From an uncultured Arachnia sp. (lineage in GTDB: Bacteria; Actinomycetota; Actinomycetes; Propionibacteriales; Propionibacteriaceae), in the NCBI GenBank assembly GCA_947493995.1, contig CANLTJ010000001.1, forward strand, positions 186,001 through 250,000: a stretch of 64,000 nucleotides of DNA. The letters are read 5' to 3'. The notes under the pieces are model-generated. The model did no database searches. It had not been told where the DNA came from and worked only from the letters and a program-made list of their open reading frames with translations. Position numbers and translations under genes: made by a program. Of this stretch, positions 51,924-61,949 are shown one piece after another (the stretch's first letter is position 1; the number at the start of each line of letters is the position of its first letter).

Positions 51924-52646
51924 TCAGCGGGTGGTGGGGTTGCTGGGGGCCGACACGTCGTAGACCTGCGCCTCCACGGACAGCAGCGCTTCCAAGACAT
52001 CCGCCTTCAGTTCGGACTGCTCCGCGCTCCCCCACACGACGAGGTCCCCTTCGCTCAGTTCGAGGGTGATCCGGTCAACCGCCTTCGCCTGCACCAGTTC
52101 AACTCGTGGAAGCAACGGCGGCGGTATGCGGGAGACGACTTCGGCCACGTCCTGCAGCACCCGCTGGTCCTCGCTGGCCGTCACGACCTGCAGCACGTCC
52201 GCGACGGGCTCGGCCGACGTCGAGAAGATCACTCCTTGGTCGTCCACCCATTGGAACGTTCCGGCTTCCACTCGTTGGAAGACGATGGAGCGCTCCGTGA
52301 CGTCGATCACCACGGTGCTGGGCAGATCGCGACTCACCTCCACGTCGCGGACGGCGGGCAACTCCGCAACGCGTGTCTCGATGTCACCGACCTCGAGAGC
52401 AATCATGCGGCTGTCAGGAACCACCCGCGCCGCCAGGAGGACCTCGTCGCCGGAGAGCAGCTCGGTTCCCTGCACGGTCACGTCATGCACTCGGAAGACG
52501 GGTGACAGCGTCACCAGCCACACCAGGGCACCGAGCACCAGCACGATGCCGGCAATCACGCCCCATCGGATCATGCGCCGACGCCGCCCACTTCGCTTCC
52601 GTTGCTCCAGCAACGCGGCAAAGGATCCACTGTTGGAACTGCTCAA
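51924..52646 (-). CDS. ftsQ: cell division protein FtsQ
   Basis: N-terminal TM then POTRA: LSPVFRVHDVTVQGTELLSGDEVLLAA...LPAVRDVEVSRDLPSTVVIDVTER. Confidence 0.92.
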   Translation of the reverse strand: MSSSNSGSFAALLEQRKRSGRRRRMIRWGVIAGIVLVLGALVWLVTLSPVFRVHDVTVQGTELLSGDEVLLAARVVPDSRMIALEVGDIETRVAELPAVRDVEVSRDLPSTVVIDVTERSIVFQRVEAGTFQWVDDQGVIFSTSAEPVADVLQVVTASEDQRVLQDVAEVVSRIPPPLLPRVELVQAKAVDRITLELSEGDLVVWGSAEQSELKADVLEALLSVEAQVYDVSAPSNPTTR

Positions 52647-54094
52647 CTGGAGACGGCTTCCGGACGCTCAGCCAGTAGTGGTGCCAGCAGCGGACCGACG
52701 ATGGTGACGTCTCCGCAGCCGAGGGTGATGATCAGATCTCCCGGTTGTGCGATGTCGTTCAACGCTTGGGGAAGGTCGTACTTGTCCACCACGTATTCCA
52801 CTTCGCGTGCGCCATGACGTCGCGCCGCGTCCACCACCAGCTGTCCCGTCACCCCGGGAATCGGGTCCTCGCGGGCCCCACAGACGTCGTTGATGACGGC
52901 GATGTCCGCCAGTGTCATGACTTCGCCGAACTCGTCGTGGAAGTCCTGGGTGCGCGAGTAGAGGTGCGGCTGGAAGCAGGCGATGAGACGGCCGGGCAGG
53001 CCGGTGGCCTCGTTCCCCGCCTCCGTGGCGCGCCGGGCAGCGCTCAGCGCGGCCCGGATCTCGGTGGGGTGGTGGGCGTAGTCATCGAAGACGCGGATGC
53101 CGGCGGTGTCGGTGATGAGCTGGAACCGCCGCAGAGTCCCCTCGTAGCGTTCCAGAGAGCTGATGCACTCGGCATGTGAGTGTCCGAGCAGGCGTCCCGC
53201 GGCATAGGCGGCGGAGGCGTCCGCGAGATTGTGGTTTCCGGGCACCTGCAGCGTGATGGGGCCCGAGTCCTCGCCGTACGTCAGCGTCGCTGTGACGCCG
53301 TTGCCGCTGGGCTCGACATCCGTGATGCGCACGTCCGCGTCGGCCGACTCGCCATACGTGATCAGGTTCGGCACCTGGCCAACGAGCTCCGTCGCGATTC
53401 TCCGTGAACCGGGATCGTCGACGTTGATGACGACGGATCGCACACTATCTCCCGTCGCGAACGCACGGAATCCCTCCGCGTAGGCCTCCGGTGTTCTCCA
53501 GTTCACGAGATGGTCCGCCCCCACGTTGGTGATCACGGCGATCTCAGTCGGGTACTGCATGAAGGAGCCGTCGCTCTCGTCGGCCTCGACGACGAACGCT
53601 TCCCCCGTACCGGCTGCCGAGCTGACTCCGGTGCTGGACAGCGGCCCTCCGATGACATAGCTCGGATCCGCGCCGATCTCGGTCAGCATGACGGCAGTCA
53701 TGGCTGTGGTTGTGGTCTTGCCATGGGTGCCTGCAACGGAGATGCCTCGCTTGCCCATCATCAGGGCAGCCAGCGCTGCCGACCGGTGCCAGACCCGCAG
53801 TCCCCTCCGACGTGCCTCAACCAGTTCGACGTTGGACTCACGCACTGCCGAGGAGATGACGACGGTGGCCGCGTCCCCGAGGTTGGCCACATCATGGCCC
53901 ACGGACACGGTGACACCCACCTGGGCCAAGGATTGCAGTGCCGTCGAATCACTCTGGTCCGATCCGGAAACCACAATTCCCTGCTGGGCGTAGAGGCGTG
54001 CGACACCGCTCATGCCCGAGCCTCCTGCGGCAATGAAGTGGACCGGTCCCACCTGTGCGGCGGGTTCGACGTCGATGGGTTTCACGAGGGTCAC
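52643..54094 (-). CDS. murC: UDP-N-acetylmuramate--L-alanine ligase
   Basis: VHFIAAGGSGMSGVARLYAQQG, VAGTHGKTTTTAMTAVML, DDYAHHPTEIRA. Confidence 0.97.
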   Translation of the reverse strand: MTLVKPIDVEPAAQVGPVHFIAAGGSGMSGVARLYAQQGIVVSGSDQSDSTALQSLAQVGVTVSVGHDVANLGDAATVVISSAVRESNVELVEARRRGLRVWHRSAALAALMMGKRGISVAGTHGKTTTTAMTAVMLTEIGADPSYVIGGPLSSTGVSSAAGTGEAFVVEADESDGSFMQYPTEIAVITNVGADHLVNWRTPEAYAEGFRAFATGDSVRSVVINVDDPGSRRIATELVGQVPNLITYGESADADVRITDVEPSGNGVTATLTYGEDSGPITLQVPGNHNLADASAAYAAGRLLGHSHAECISSLERYEGTLRRFQLITDTAGIRVFDDYAHHPTEIRAALSAARRATEAGNEATGLPGRLIACFQPHLYSRTQDFHDEFGEVMTLADIAVINDVCGAREDPIPGVTGQLVVDAARRHGAREVEYVVDKYDLPQALNDIAQPGDLIITLGCGDVTIVGPLLAPLLAERPEAVSS

Positions 54095-54108
54095 GGTGGT
54101 GTGTGTCC

Positions 54109-55197
54109 TTACTTGGTGCCAATCACGGCGAGGGTGGCGCGTGCGAGCGATTCAGCAGCGTCACGAGGATAGTGGGTGCGCGCCCTCTTCGACATTTCCT
54201 GCAGCCGCGCCGTATCCGTCATGAGCGGCAGGATCTCGGCGCGCAGTGTGTCGCCGCTCAGAGCATCGTCTCGAATCATCAGTCCGGCGCCGCTGTCGAC
54301 GAGCCCGGAGACGTTCTTCTCCTGCTCTCCGTTGCCCCACGGCAGCGGCACGAAGACGACGGGCAGCCCGGAAACGGCGGTCTCCATGACGGTGGCGGCT
54401 CCACCGCGAGCCAGCATCAGGTCGGCTGCGCGGTAGGCGTCGGCCATGGTTTCCACGAACGGCACTGGGCGGTAGCGCCCCCCGCTCGGGTGCGTGCGTA
54501 CCACGTGCTGGTCCGTGAAGTTCTTGGGTCCGAGGACGTGCAGCACCTGGATGCCTGCAGAGAGAAACTCATCCAGTGCCGAGTGCACCGCATCATTGAT
54601 GCTGCGTGCCCCCTGGGAGCCGCCGCTGACGAGCAGCACCGGCCGGTCGGGATGGAGATCGAACTGTTCGCGAGCCCGGTCAACGGACCCGTGGCCGTCG
54701 GTGATCGAGCGCGACATCGGCATACCGGTCAGGTGAGCGCCCGGAAGTGCGGTCTCCTCGAACGTGGTGGCGACGTGGGCCGCGAACCGCGCACCAATCC
54801 GGTTGGCGATGCCGGGCACCTTGTTGGCCTCGTGGATCACCACGGGCACACCCATGGTGCGGGCGGCGATGTAGGCGGGGATGGCCACGTAGCCACCGAA
54901 ACCCACCAGGGCATCCGCCCCTGCATCTCGCAGGATTCGACGGGACTCCCGGACGGATCTGGCGAGCTTCCAGGGCAGTTTCACCAGATCCGAGCCCGGT
55001 TTCCTTGGCATGGGAACCGGTGTGATGAGTTCCAGTGCCAGCCCCGCCGCGGGCACCACCCGGGTCTCCAGTCCCCGCGCGGTTCCGACGCACACCAGTT
55101 CCCCGTGCGGATCGAGAACCTTCAACGCCTCCGCAGTCGCGATGAGGGGTGACGTGTGACCCGCTGTTCCCCCGCCGGCGAGAACGACGCTGGTCAA
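54109..55197 (-). CDS. murG: MurG UDP-GlcNAc transferase
   Basis: VVLAGGGTAGHTSPLIATAEAL, VSGGSQGARSIND; TTG start overlaps ftsW stop. Confidence 0.96.
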   Translation of the reverse strand: MTSVVLAGGGTAGHTSPLIATAEALKVLDPHGELVCVGTARGLETRVVPAAGLALELITPVPMPRKPGSDLVKLPWKLARSVRESRRILRDAGADALVGFGGYVAIPAYIAARTMGVPVVIHEANKVPGIANRIGARFAAHVATTFEETALPGAHLTGMPMSRSITDGHGSVDRAREQFDLHPDRPVLLVSGGSQGARSINDAVHSALDEFLSAGIQVLHVLGPKNFTDQHVVRTHPSGGRYRPVPFVETMADAYRAADLMLARGGAATVMETAVSGLPVVFVPLPWGNGEQEKNVSGLVDSGAGLMIRDDALSGDTLRAEILPLMTDTARLQEMSKRARTHYPRDAAESLARATLAVIGTK

Positions 55198-56438
55198 CGC
55201 GCGCTCCCCGCCGCCAAGATGCTCGTCATGCGCGGTTTCGTGATGGTATTCCTGCGCGCCGCGAGGTGCGCTCGTGCCTGCGGGGTGTCGCGAGCACACG
55301 CGAGAAGGATGCCAACGGCAAGGAGATTGGCCAGCAGGGCGGATCCTCCCGAGGAGACGAAGGGAAGAGGGATCCCGAGCACCGGGAGGAGGTGCATCAC
55401 AACCATGATGTTGATAAGTCCTTGGACCAGGAGCCATCCAGTGATGCCAGCGGCAACGATGCGATTGAAGAGTCTGTCAGAGCGCAGGGCGATCGAGAAG
55501 CCGGCGCGGGCCAGGATCGCGAACATGGCGATCACCACGAGTACGCCGAAAAGTCCCAGCTCCTCACCGATGACGGCGAAGATGAAGTCAGTGTGTGCCG
55601 CGTCCTTCAGTCCTCCCCACTTCTGCCTGCTGGCGCCCAACCCGAGTCCCCACCATCCCCCGGAAGCGAGCGCATAGACGGCGGCCATGGGCTGCGACGA
55701 GAGGTCCGTGTTGGAGCTCGGGTCCCAGAAGACCCTCATGCGCGACATGCGGTTCGGGGAGCCGATCACGAGCAGCGCCACGCCTGTGATGGCGACGACG
55801 GCGGCCGGGACCAGCAGCCTAAATGAGGTACCGACGAAGAAGAGGAGGGCCGCGATGATGATGCCCACCACGATGCCGGTGCCGAGATCCCGCCCCGCCA
55901 GGATGAGGGCGAGGATGAGAGCGGCGCCCGGTATGAACGGTACGAGCAACTGCGGTACCTCATGCAGACGGCCTCGCTTCGTGTGCCAGATGCCGGCGGC
56001 CCACACGATGAGGCCCAGCTTTGCGAACTCCGATGGCTGGAAGGTGAAGCCTGCGACGTTGATCCAGTTCTGGTTGCCGTTGACAGTGTGTCCCAAAGGA
56101 CTCAACACCAGAAGCAGTCCGACCATGGACAGCCCCCATCCCAGCCATCCCATGCGCTGGATGACGCGGGGATTGATGCGGCCGATCACGACGGCACCGA
56201 TGATTCCGGCCGCCATGAACACGAGCTGACGGATGGCGTAGTAGTAGGGGGATCGCCCACTGAACTGGGCCTGCACCGACGAGGCCGAGAGCACCATCAT
56301 GGCGCCGACGGCACACAGGATGGTGACGGCGAAGCTGACCATGTACTGGTCAGCCAGAGGGGATGCCACCAGCGCACGCAGTCCCGAGGGCGCTGGTGCC
56401 TGTCGCGGCTGCGAGGCGGTGTCAGTGGCAACGGCCAT
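55194..56438 (-). CDS. ftsW: FtsW lipid II polymerase
   Basis: SEDS topology; FQPSEFAKLGLIVWAAG; GIPLPFVSSGGSALLANLLAVGILL. Confidence 0.96.
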   Translation of the reverse strand: MAVATDTASQPRQAPAPSGLRALVASPLADQYMVSFAVTILCAVGAMMVLSASSVQAQFSGRSPYYYAIRQLVFMAAGIIGAVVIGRINPRVIQRMGWLGWGLSMVGLLLVLSPLGHTVNGNQNWINVAGFTFQPSEFAKLGLIVWAAGIWHTKRGRLHEVPQLLVPFIPGAALILALILAGRDLGTGIVVGIIIAALLFFVGTSFRLLVPAAVVAITGVALLVIGSPNRMSRMRVFWDPSSNTDLSSQPMAAVYALASGGWWGLGLGASRQKWGGLKDAAHTDFIFAVIGEELGLFGVLVVIAMFAILARAGFSIALRSDRLFNRIVAAGITGWLLVQGLINIMVVMHLLPVLGIPLPFVSSGGSALLANLLAVGILLACARDTPQARAHLAARRNTITKPRMTSILAAGSAR

Positions 56439-56470
56439 GGTGGGCAGGTGTCCCTTCGGCGTCGGCGATG

Positions 56471-57934
56471 TCAGAGTTCTGGTCCCAGGTGGACGTGGCG
56501 TCGGACGGCAGCTGTGAACTGTTCGCCACGGTCGCCGTAGCCGGCGAACATGTCCAGGCTTGCGCAGCCGGGTGACAGGAGAACCACGTCACCGTCCCGC
56601 GCCATCTCTGCCGCCAGTGCCACCACCTGATCCATGACCCCACTCTCCGATGAATCGAGGACATGGACCGGGACCTCGGGCGCGTGTCGTGAAAGTGAAT
56701 CCGCCACCAGATGCCGGTCGATGCCGATGACGACGGCGCCCCGCATCTGGGACCCATGCTCCTGGACGAGCTCGTCGAAAGTTGTTCCCTTTGCCTGTCC
56801 ACCTGCAATCCACACGAAGGACGGGTACGCGTTCATGGCCGAGTTGGCGGCGTGGGGGTTGGTGGCCTTGGAGTCGTCGACCCATGTCACACCGTCGGCG
56901 GCCGCCACCGTCTGCATCCGGTGGCCGGCCAGCTCCACATCCTGCAATCCGCGTGCGACGGCGCCCGCGGACACGCCGAAGCTTCGGGCCAGCGCGGCCG
57001 CGGCCAGCGCGTTCTCCACGTTGTGGGGAGCATACGGGCTGACGTCGACGAGCTTGGCCACTTCGAGCGCGGAATCCTTGCGCTGTGCAACGAAGGCACG
57101 ATCCACGAGGAGGTCGTCCACGACGCCGACCATGCTGGGGGCCGGGATGCCGGTGGTGAATCCGATGGCGCGGGCACCCTCAGTGACCTCTGCCTCCTCG
57201 ACCAGCTTCTCAGTGGCCGGTTCGGCCACGTTGTAGACGGCTGCATGGCGCACCCCGGCGTAGATTCTGGCCTTGTCCGCGACGTATCGTTCGTAGCCGT
57301 CGGGACCCTCGTACCACTCGAGATGATCCGGATGCAGATTCAGCACCACCGCCGAGTGCATCTCGACGGTGTGCATCCAGTGCAACTGGAAGCTGGACAG
57401 CTCCACGGCCAGGACGTCATAGGCGGTGTCGTCAAGGATCGCTTCCACGATGGGCCGGCCGATGTTGCCGACGGCGGCCGTGGCGAGGCCCTCAGCACGC
57501 AGCATGGACTCCAGCATCTGGGTGGTGGTGGTCTTGCCGTTGGTGCCGGTGACCGCGAGCCACGGCACTACGCGATCCGGATGCATCATGCGCCACGCCA
57601 ACTCGGTCTCGCCCCAGATGGGAACCCCGCGAGCCGCCGCCTGCTGCAGCAGCGGCGCGCTCGGACGCCACCCCGGTGAGGTGACCACCAGGTCCACGTC
57701 GTCGGGCAATGTACTCGTGGCACCGGGACCGAGCCGTACCGTGACGTCCAACATCTCGAGCAGGGAGGCCTTGTCGGCGTGCTTCTCGGACTCATCGAGG
57801 ACGGTGATGCGGGCACCCAACGACATCAGGCCATCCGCAGCGGCGAACCCCGAGACGCCCAGCCCCGCCACCACCACGTGCGCCGAGGGCCAGTCACTCA
57901 GGCGATCGGCGGTCGAAATCCACTCCTTCGTCAC
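56471..57934 (-). CDS. murD: UDP-N-acetylmuramoylalanine--D-glutamate ligase
   Basis: [49 protein letters not shown]. Confidence 0.96.
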   Translation of the reverse strand: MTKEWISTADRLSDWPSAHVVVAGLGVSGFAAADGLMSLGARITVLDESEKHADKASLLEMLDVTVRLGPGATSTLPDDVDLVVTSPGWRPSAPLLQQAAARGVPIWGETELAWRMMHPDRVVPWLAVTGTNGKTTTTQMLESMLRAEGLATAAVGNIGRPIVEAILDDTAYDVLAVELSSFQLHWMHTVEMHSAVVLNLHPDHLEWYEGPDGYERYVADKARIYAGVRHAAVYNVAEPATEKLVEEAEVTEGARAIGFTTGIPAPSMVGVVDDLLVDRAFVAQRKDSALEVAKLVDVSPYAPHNVENALAAAALARSFGVSAGAVARGLQDVELAGHRMQTVAAADGVTWVDDSKATNPHAANSAMNAYPSFVWIAGGQAKGTTFDELVQEHGSQMRGAVVIGIDRHLVADSLSRHAPEVPVHVLDSSESGVMDQVVALAAEMARDGDVVLLSPGCASLDMFAGYGDRGEQFTAAVRRHVHLGPEL

Positions 57935-59001
57935 TGTCCCACCACCCATTCCGCGTAGAAGATGCCGAGCCCCACCGCCACGCAGAGACCGCTGATGATC
58001 CAGAACCGTATGGTGACGGTGATCTCCTGCCATCCGAGCAGTTCGAAGTGGTGGTGAATGGGTGACATCTTGAAGATTCGTTTGCCCCTGGTCAGTTTGA
58101 AGTAGGCCACCTGCAGAGTCACGGAGCCTGCCTCCATCACGAAGAGGAAACCCATGATGACCAGCAGGAGTTCTGTGCGGGTCATGACGGCCAGTCCCGC
58201 GAGCGCACCGCCGAGAGCCATCGAGCCGGTGTCACCCATGAAAATCTTCGCGGGTTTGGCGTTCCACCAGAGGAACCCGAAGCAGGCCCCGGCGAGTGCG
58301 AGCGCGACGACAGCCACGTCGTAGGGATCGCGGACCTCATAACACCGTGGACCGGCCGTCGATGTGCGGGCGCACCACTGGTTGTACTGCCAGATGTTGA
58401 CCAGGGCGTACGCGGCGAAGACCAGCGTGGCGCTGCCGGCGGCGAGTCCATCGAGGCCATCGGTCAGATTCACGGCATTGGACCACGCCATCACCTGGAA
58501 CAGGATCCAGACGACGGCGACGATGAACGGCAGGTAGAGCCAGGGAATGTCGCGGAGGAAGGAGACCAGCTGGGAACCGGGGGTCAGTCCACGCTCGTTG
58601 GGAACGCTCAGGGCGAGGACCCCGAAGACAGCCCCGATCAGGAACTGGCCGATGAGTTTGCCGCGCGCTGTGAGCCCGAGCGATCGCTCAGCGGAGATTT
58701 TTGCCCAGTCATCGAGGAATCCGAGGACACCCATGGCGGCCATCAACCCGAGCAGCAGCACCCCGGAGTAGGTGGGTGGCGTGAGACGGATGAGGTGGGC
58801 GATGAAGTAGGACAGGACCACCGCGATGACGATGACTATTCCCCCCATGGTGGGGGTACCGCGCTTGACGAGGTGCTCCTTGGGGCCGTCCTCCCGGACA
58901 AACTGCCCGTACTGCCTGACCGTCAGGAACTTGATCAGGCGCGGTGTGCCGATGAGGGTGAACACCAGCGAGAGCCCTCCGGCCAGCAGAATGGTGATCA
59001 T
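57931..59001 (-). CDS. mraY: phospho-N-acetylmuramoyl-pentapeptide transferase
   Basis: [43 protein letters not shown]. Confidence 0.97.
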   Translation of the reverse strand: MITILLAGGLSLVFTLIGTPRLIKFLTVRQYGQFVREDGPKEHLVKRGTPTMGGIVIVIAVVLSYFIAHLIRLTPPTYSGVLLLGLMAAMGVLGFLDDWAKISAERSLGLTARGKLIGQFLIGAVFGVLALSVPNERGLTPGSQLVSFLRDIPWLYLPFIVAVVWILFQVMAWSNAVNLTDGLDGLAAGSATLVFAAYALVNIWQYNQWCARTSTAGPRCYEVRDPYDVAVVALALAGACFGFLWWNAKPAKIFMGDTGSMALGGALAGLAVMTRTELLLVIMGFLFVMEAGSVTLQVAYFKLTRGKRIFKMSPIHHHFELLGWQEITVTIRFWIISGLCVAVGLGIFYAEWVVGQ

Positions 59002-60422
59002 GCGGTGTCCTCCATCAGGGCGGCGGCCACCGCTTCCAGTCCCACGCCGCGTGAGCCCTTGATGAGCACAACGTCTCCGGCGCGAAGTTCCAGCTGTGCT
59101 GCTATCTCGTCCCGGTGAGACTGCGAGGCCTCGACGCCGGCCCGGTACGCGCCCTCGCACAGTTGCGCGGAGAACTCCCCCACGGCCAGGAGCTGCGTGA
59201 CGCCGAGGTCACCGGCGAGTTGGCCGATGGCGAGATGCGCCTCCTGCGCAAGAGGTCCCAGCTCCAGCATGTCGCCCAGCACCGCGATGACGCGTGCGTG
59301 CGGGTGTTCGCTCCGCTGGGCCTCGGCCAGTTCCACGGCGGTGCGCACCGCGGCGGCCATGGAGTCAGGGTTGGCGTTGTAGGAATCGTTCAGGATCAGC
59401 ACGCCGTCGGAGCGTGGATGGAGTTCCATGCGCCAACTCGATCGGGGCTCGGCGGACGCGAGCCGGGAGGCGACGTCCTCGACGGCGGCTCCGGTGGCGA
59501 GGGCGGCAGCGGCAGCGGCCAGCGCATTGGAGACCTGGTGGCGGCCGACGAGCTTCAGCTGCACGGGAACTGACTGCTCCCGTGCGTTACGCACCACGAC
59601 CAGATCGAAGCGCGGTTGGCTGAAGGCACCCATCGCCACGTTCCGGGCGGCCACCTGCAGATCGCCGGGCGGCAGCTCACCCTCGCCGAACCAGGCCAGG
59701 CGGGCGCCGGTGTGCTCCCGCATGTCCGCGACGCGGGGATCATCGGCGTTCAGGACGGCCCAGCCGGTGCCGTCCAACCCCTCCACCAGTTCGCGTTTGG
59801 CCAGCGCTGTCTGCTCCAGCCCACCGAACTCTCCGACGTGTGCATGACCCACATTGAGCACCACCGCCACGTCGAGGGGTACGAGCGACGTGAGCCATGC
59901 GATGTGCCCGATCCCCCGTGCCCCCATCTCACTCACGAGGTATGCGGTCTGGTCCCCGATCCGGCACGCCGTCAGGGGAACACCGATCTCGTTGTTCTGG
60001 CTGCCGGTGGGAGCCACCGTCTCGCCTGCTCCCTCGAGCACGTGGGCCAGGAGGTCCTTCGTGCTGGTCTTGCCCGAGGAGCCGGTGATGCCGATGCTCA
60101 CCAGTCCGCGACGGCGTGCCTCGCGAACCACGCCGCGGGCCAACGCCGACAGCCCTGCCACGGTGTCCTCCACCAGCAGGTGCGGCACCTCTGCCTCGGT
60201 TGCGCGGTTCCCCATGACGGCCGCAGCTCCGGCCCGGGCGGCGCTGGGCGCGTAGTCGTGGCCGTCCACCCGTTCGCCGGGGATCGCAAGGAACAGTGCA
60301 CCGTTGGTCGCGGAGCGATTGTCCAGCACCACATCGGGGCCCACCATCACGTCGTCGCCAAAGAGCTCAACCGGTGAGGGGCGCATGAGCGCCACGAGCT
60401 CAGACAGCATGCGGGGCCTCAT
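58998..60422 (-). CDS. murF: MurF ligase
   Basis: SIGITGSSGKTSTKDLLAHVLEG, ILNDSYNANPDSMAAAV. Confidence 0.96.
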   Translation of the reverse strand: MRPRMLSELVALMRPSPVELFGDDVMVGPDVVLDNRSATNGALFLAIPGERVDGHDYAPSAARAGAAAVMGNRATEAEVPHLLVEDTVAGLSALARGVVREARRRGLVSIGITGSSGKTSTKDLLAHVLEGAGETVAPTGSQNNEIGVPLTACRIGDQTAYLVSEMGARGIGHIAWLTSLVPLDVAVVLNVGHAHVGEFGGLEQTALAKRELVEGLDGTGWAVLNADDPRVADMREHTGARLAWFGEGELPPGDLQVAARNVAMGAFSQPRFDLVVVRNAREQSVPVQLKLVGRHQVSNALAAAAAALATGAAVEDVASRLASAEPRSSWRMELHPRSDGVLILNDSYNANPDSMAAAVRTAVELAEAQRSEHPHARVIAVLGDMLELGPLAQEAHLAIGQLAGDLGVTQLLAVGEFSAQLCEGAYRAGVEASQSHRDEIAAQLELRAGDVVLIKGSRGVGLEAVAAALMEDTA

Positions 60423-61945
60423 CCGGGCTTTCCTTCCGTCTTCTGCAACCAGGCACGGCGTGCCTCCACGGCGTCGTCGAAATCGAGCACTTCCCGCCCG
60501 ACCTGCTGTCCACGCTCGTGTCCCTTGCCAAGGATCGCCACCACACTACCGGCGCCAGCCCTACCGAGTGCATGCTCGATGGCGGCCCTGCGGCCAGCAA
60601 CCTCTGCGACGTCCCCCCTGGCCTGTGCGGTTCCGGCCAGCATGGCCGCCCTGATACTCGCAGGGTCCTCCGTGCGCGGATTGTCATCAGTCACCACCAA
60701 CAGATGGGAGTGTTTCGCGGCTGCCGCTCCCATCAATGGCCTCTTCTCCCGGTCCCTGTCCCCACCGCACCCCAGCACGGTGATGATGTGGTCGAAGGAC
60801 TGGGCCAGGGCATCCAGCGTCGCCGTGACGGCTTGGGGCGTGTGCGCGAAATCGACGATGACCGACGGCGCGTCGTCGCCGAGATCGAGCAGTTGCATAC
60901 GGCCGGGTACCTGCGCGCTCCTCAGGCCGGCGAGGGCCTGTTCGGCGGGGACGCCGACGACCTCCGCCATGGCGAGCGCCATCACCGCGTCGATCATGTT
61001 GTGCAGGCCGGGGAGCGCGATCTGCACCGGCATTTCCTGTCCGTGCAGCCTGAGCATCGCTGCGCCACCCAGCGGAGGCACCGGTGTGAAATCGGAGAGG
61101 CGCACATCCACGTCGTCGCCGGTGCCCACGGTGACCACGGCCAGTCCGGCGGCTCGCGCACGCTCGGCGATGCGCGCCCCGTGCGCGTCATCCACCCAGC
61201 AGACGGCGGCGCGCGTGTGCTCCGGGGTGAAGAGGGCGGCCTTGGCCTCGAAGTAGCGTTCCTGATCCCCGTGAAAGTCCAGGTGATCCATGCCCAGGTT
61301 GAGGAAGCCAGCCACATCCAGGACCATGCCAGCGGCCCGGTGCAGCGCCATGGCATGGCTGGAGACCTCGAGGGCGACGGCATCCGCCCCTCCTTCGAGC
61401 ATCACCGCCAACAACGCCTGCAGATCGGGCGATTCCGGCGTCGTCACGGTGGATCGGGCCGAGGGCAGCTCCTGTCCCGCCATCCTGAAACCGATCGTCC
61501 CGATCGTGCCCACCCGTTGTCCGGATGCGGTGAGTGCGAACTCCAGCAGCGCCACAGTCGTGGTCTTGCCGTTCGTGCCGGTGACACCCAGCATCCTCAA
61601 ACGCTCGGCGGGATTGGCGAACACTCGGGCAGCAATCACGCCCATGTCGCGACGAAGGTCCTCGGAGACACACACCGGGACATCGACACTGCCGACGAGG
61701 TCGGCTCCCTCCGGATCGGTGAGGATCGCCGGAGCACCTGAAGCCAACGCGGACGTCGAGAACCGCGCGCCATGGGTTGACGCGCCAGGCAGCGCCACCC
61801 AGAGAGTGTCGGCAGTCACATCACGGGAATCCACGCTGATGTCCCGGATCGAGACCTCGGATTCCGTCCCGCCGGAGACGTCGAGCCCCGCCACCAGATC
61901 GGCGAGCGGGACGGCGTCGACGTGTTGGGGTCGAATCGCTGTCAT
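60419..61945 (-). CDS. murE: MurE ligase
   Basis: [41 protein letters not shown]. Confidence 0.96.
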   Translation of the reverse strand: MTAIRPQHVDAVPLADLVAGLDVSGGTESEVSIRDISVDSRDVTADTLWVALPGASTHGARFSTSALASGAPAILTDPEGADLVGSVDVPVCVSEDLRRDMGVIAARVFANPAERLRMLGVTGTNGKTTTVALLEFALTASGQRVGTIGTIGFRMAGQELPSARSTVTTPESPDLQALLAVMLEGGADAVALEVSSHAMALHRAAGMVLDVAGFLNLGMDHLDFHGDQERYFEAKAALFTPEHTRAAVCWVDDAHGARIAERARAAGLAVVTVGTGDDVDVRLSDFTPVPPLGGAAMLRLHGQEMPVQIALPGLHNMIDAVMALAMAEVVGVPAEQALAGLRSAQVPGRMQLLDLGDDAPSVIVDFAHTPQAVTATLDALAQSFDHIITVLGCGGDRDREKRPLMGAAAAKHSHLLVVTDDNPRTEDPASIRAAMLAGTAQARGDVAEVAGRRAAIEHALGRAGAGSVVAILGKGHERGQQVGREVLDFDDAVEARRAWLQKTEGKPG

Positions 61946-61949
61946 GGTG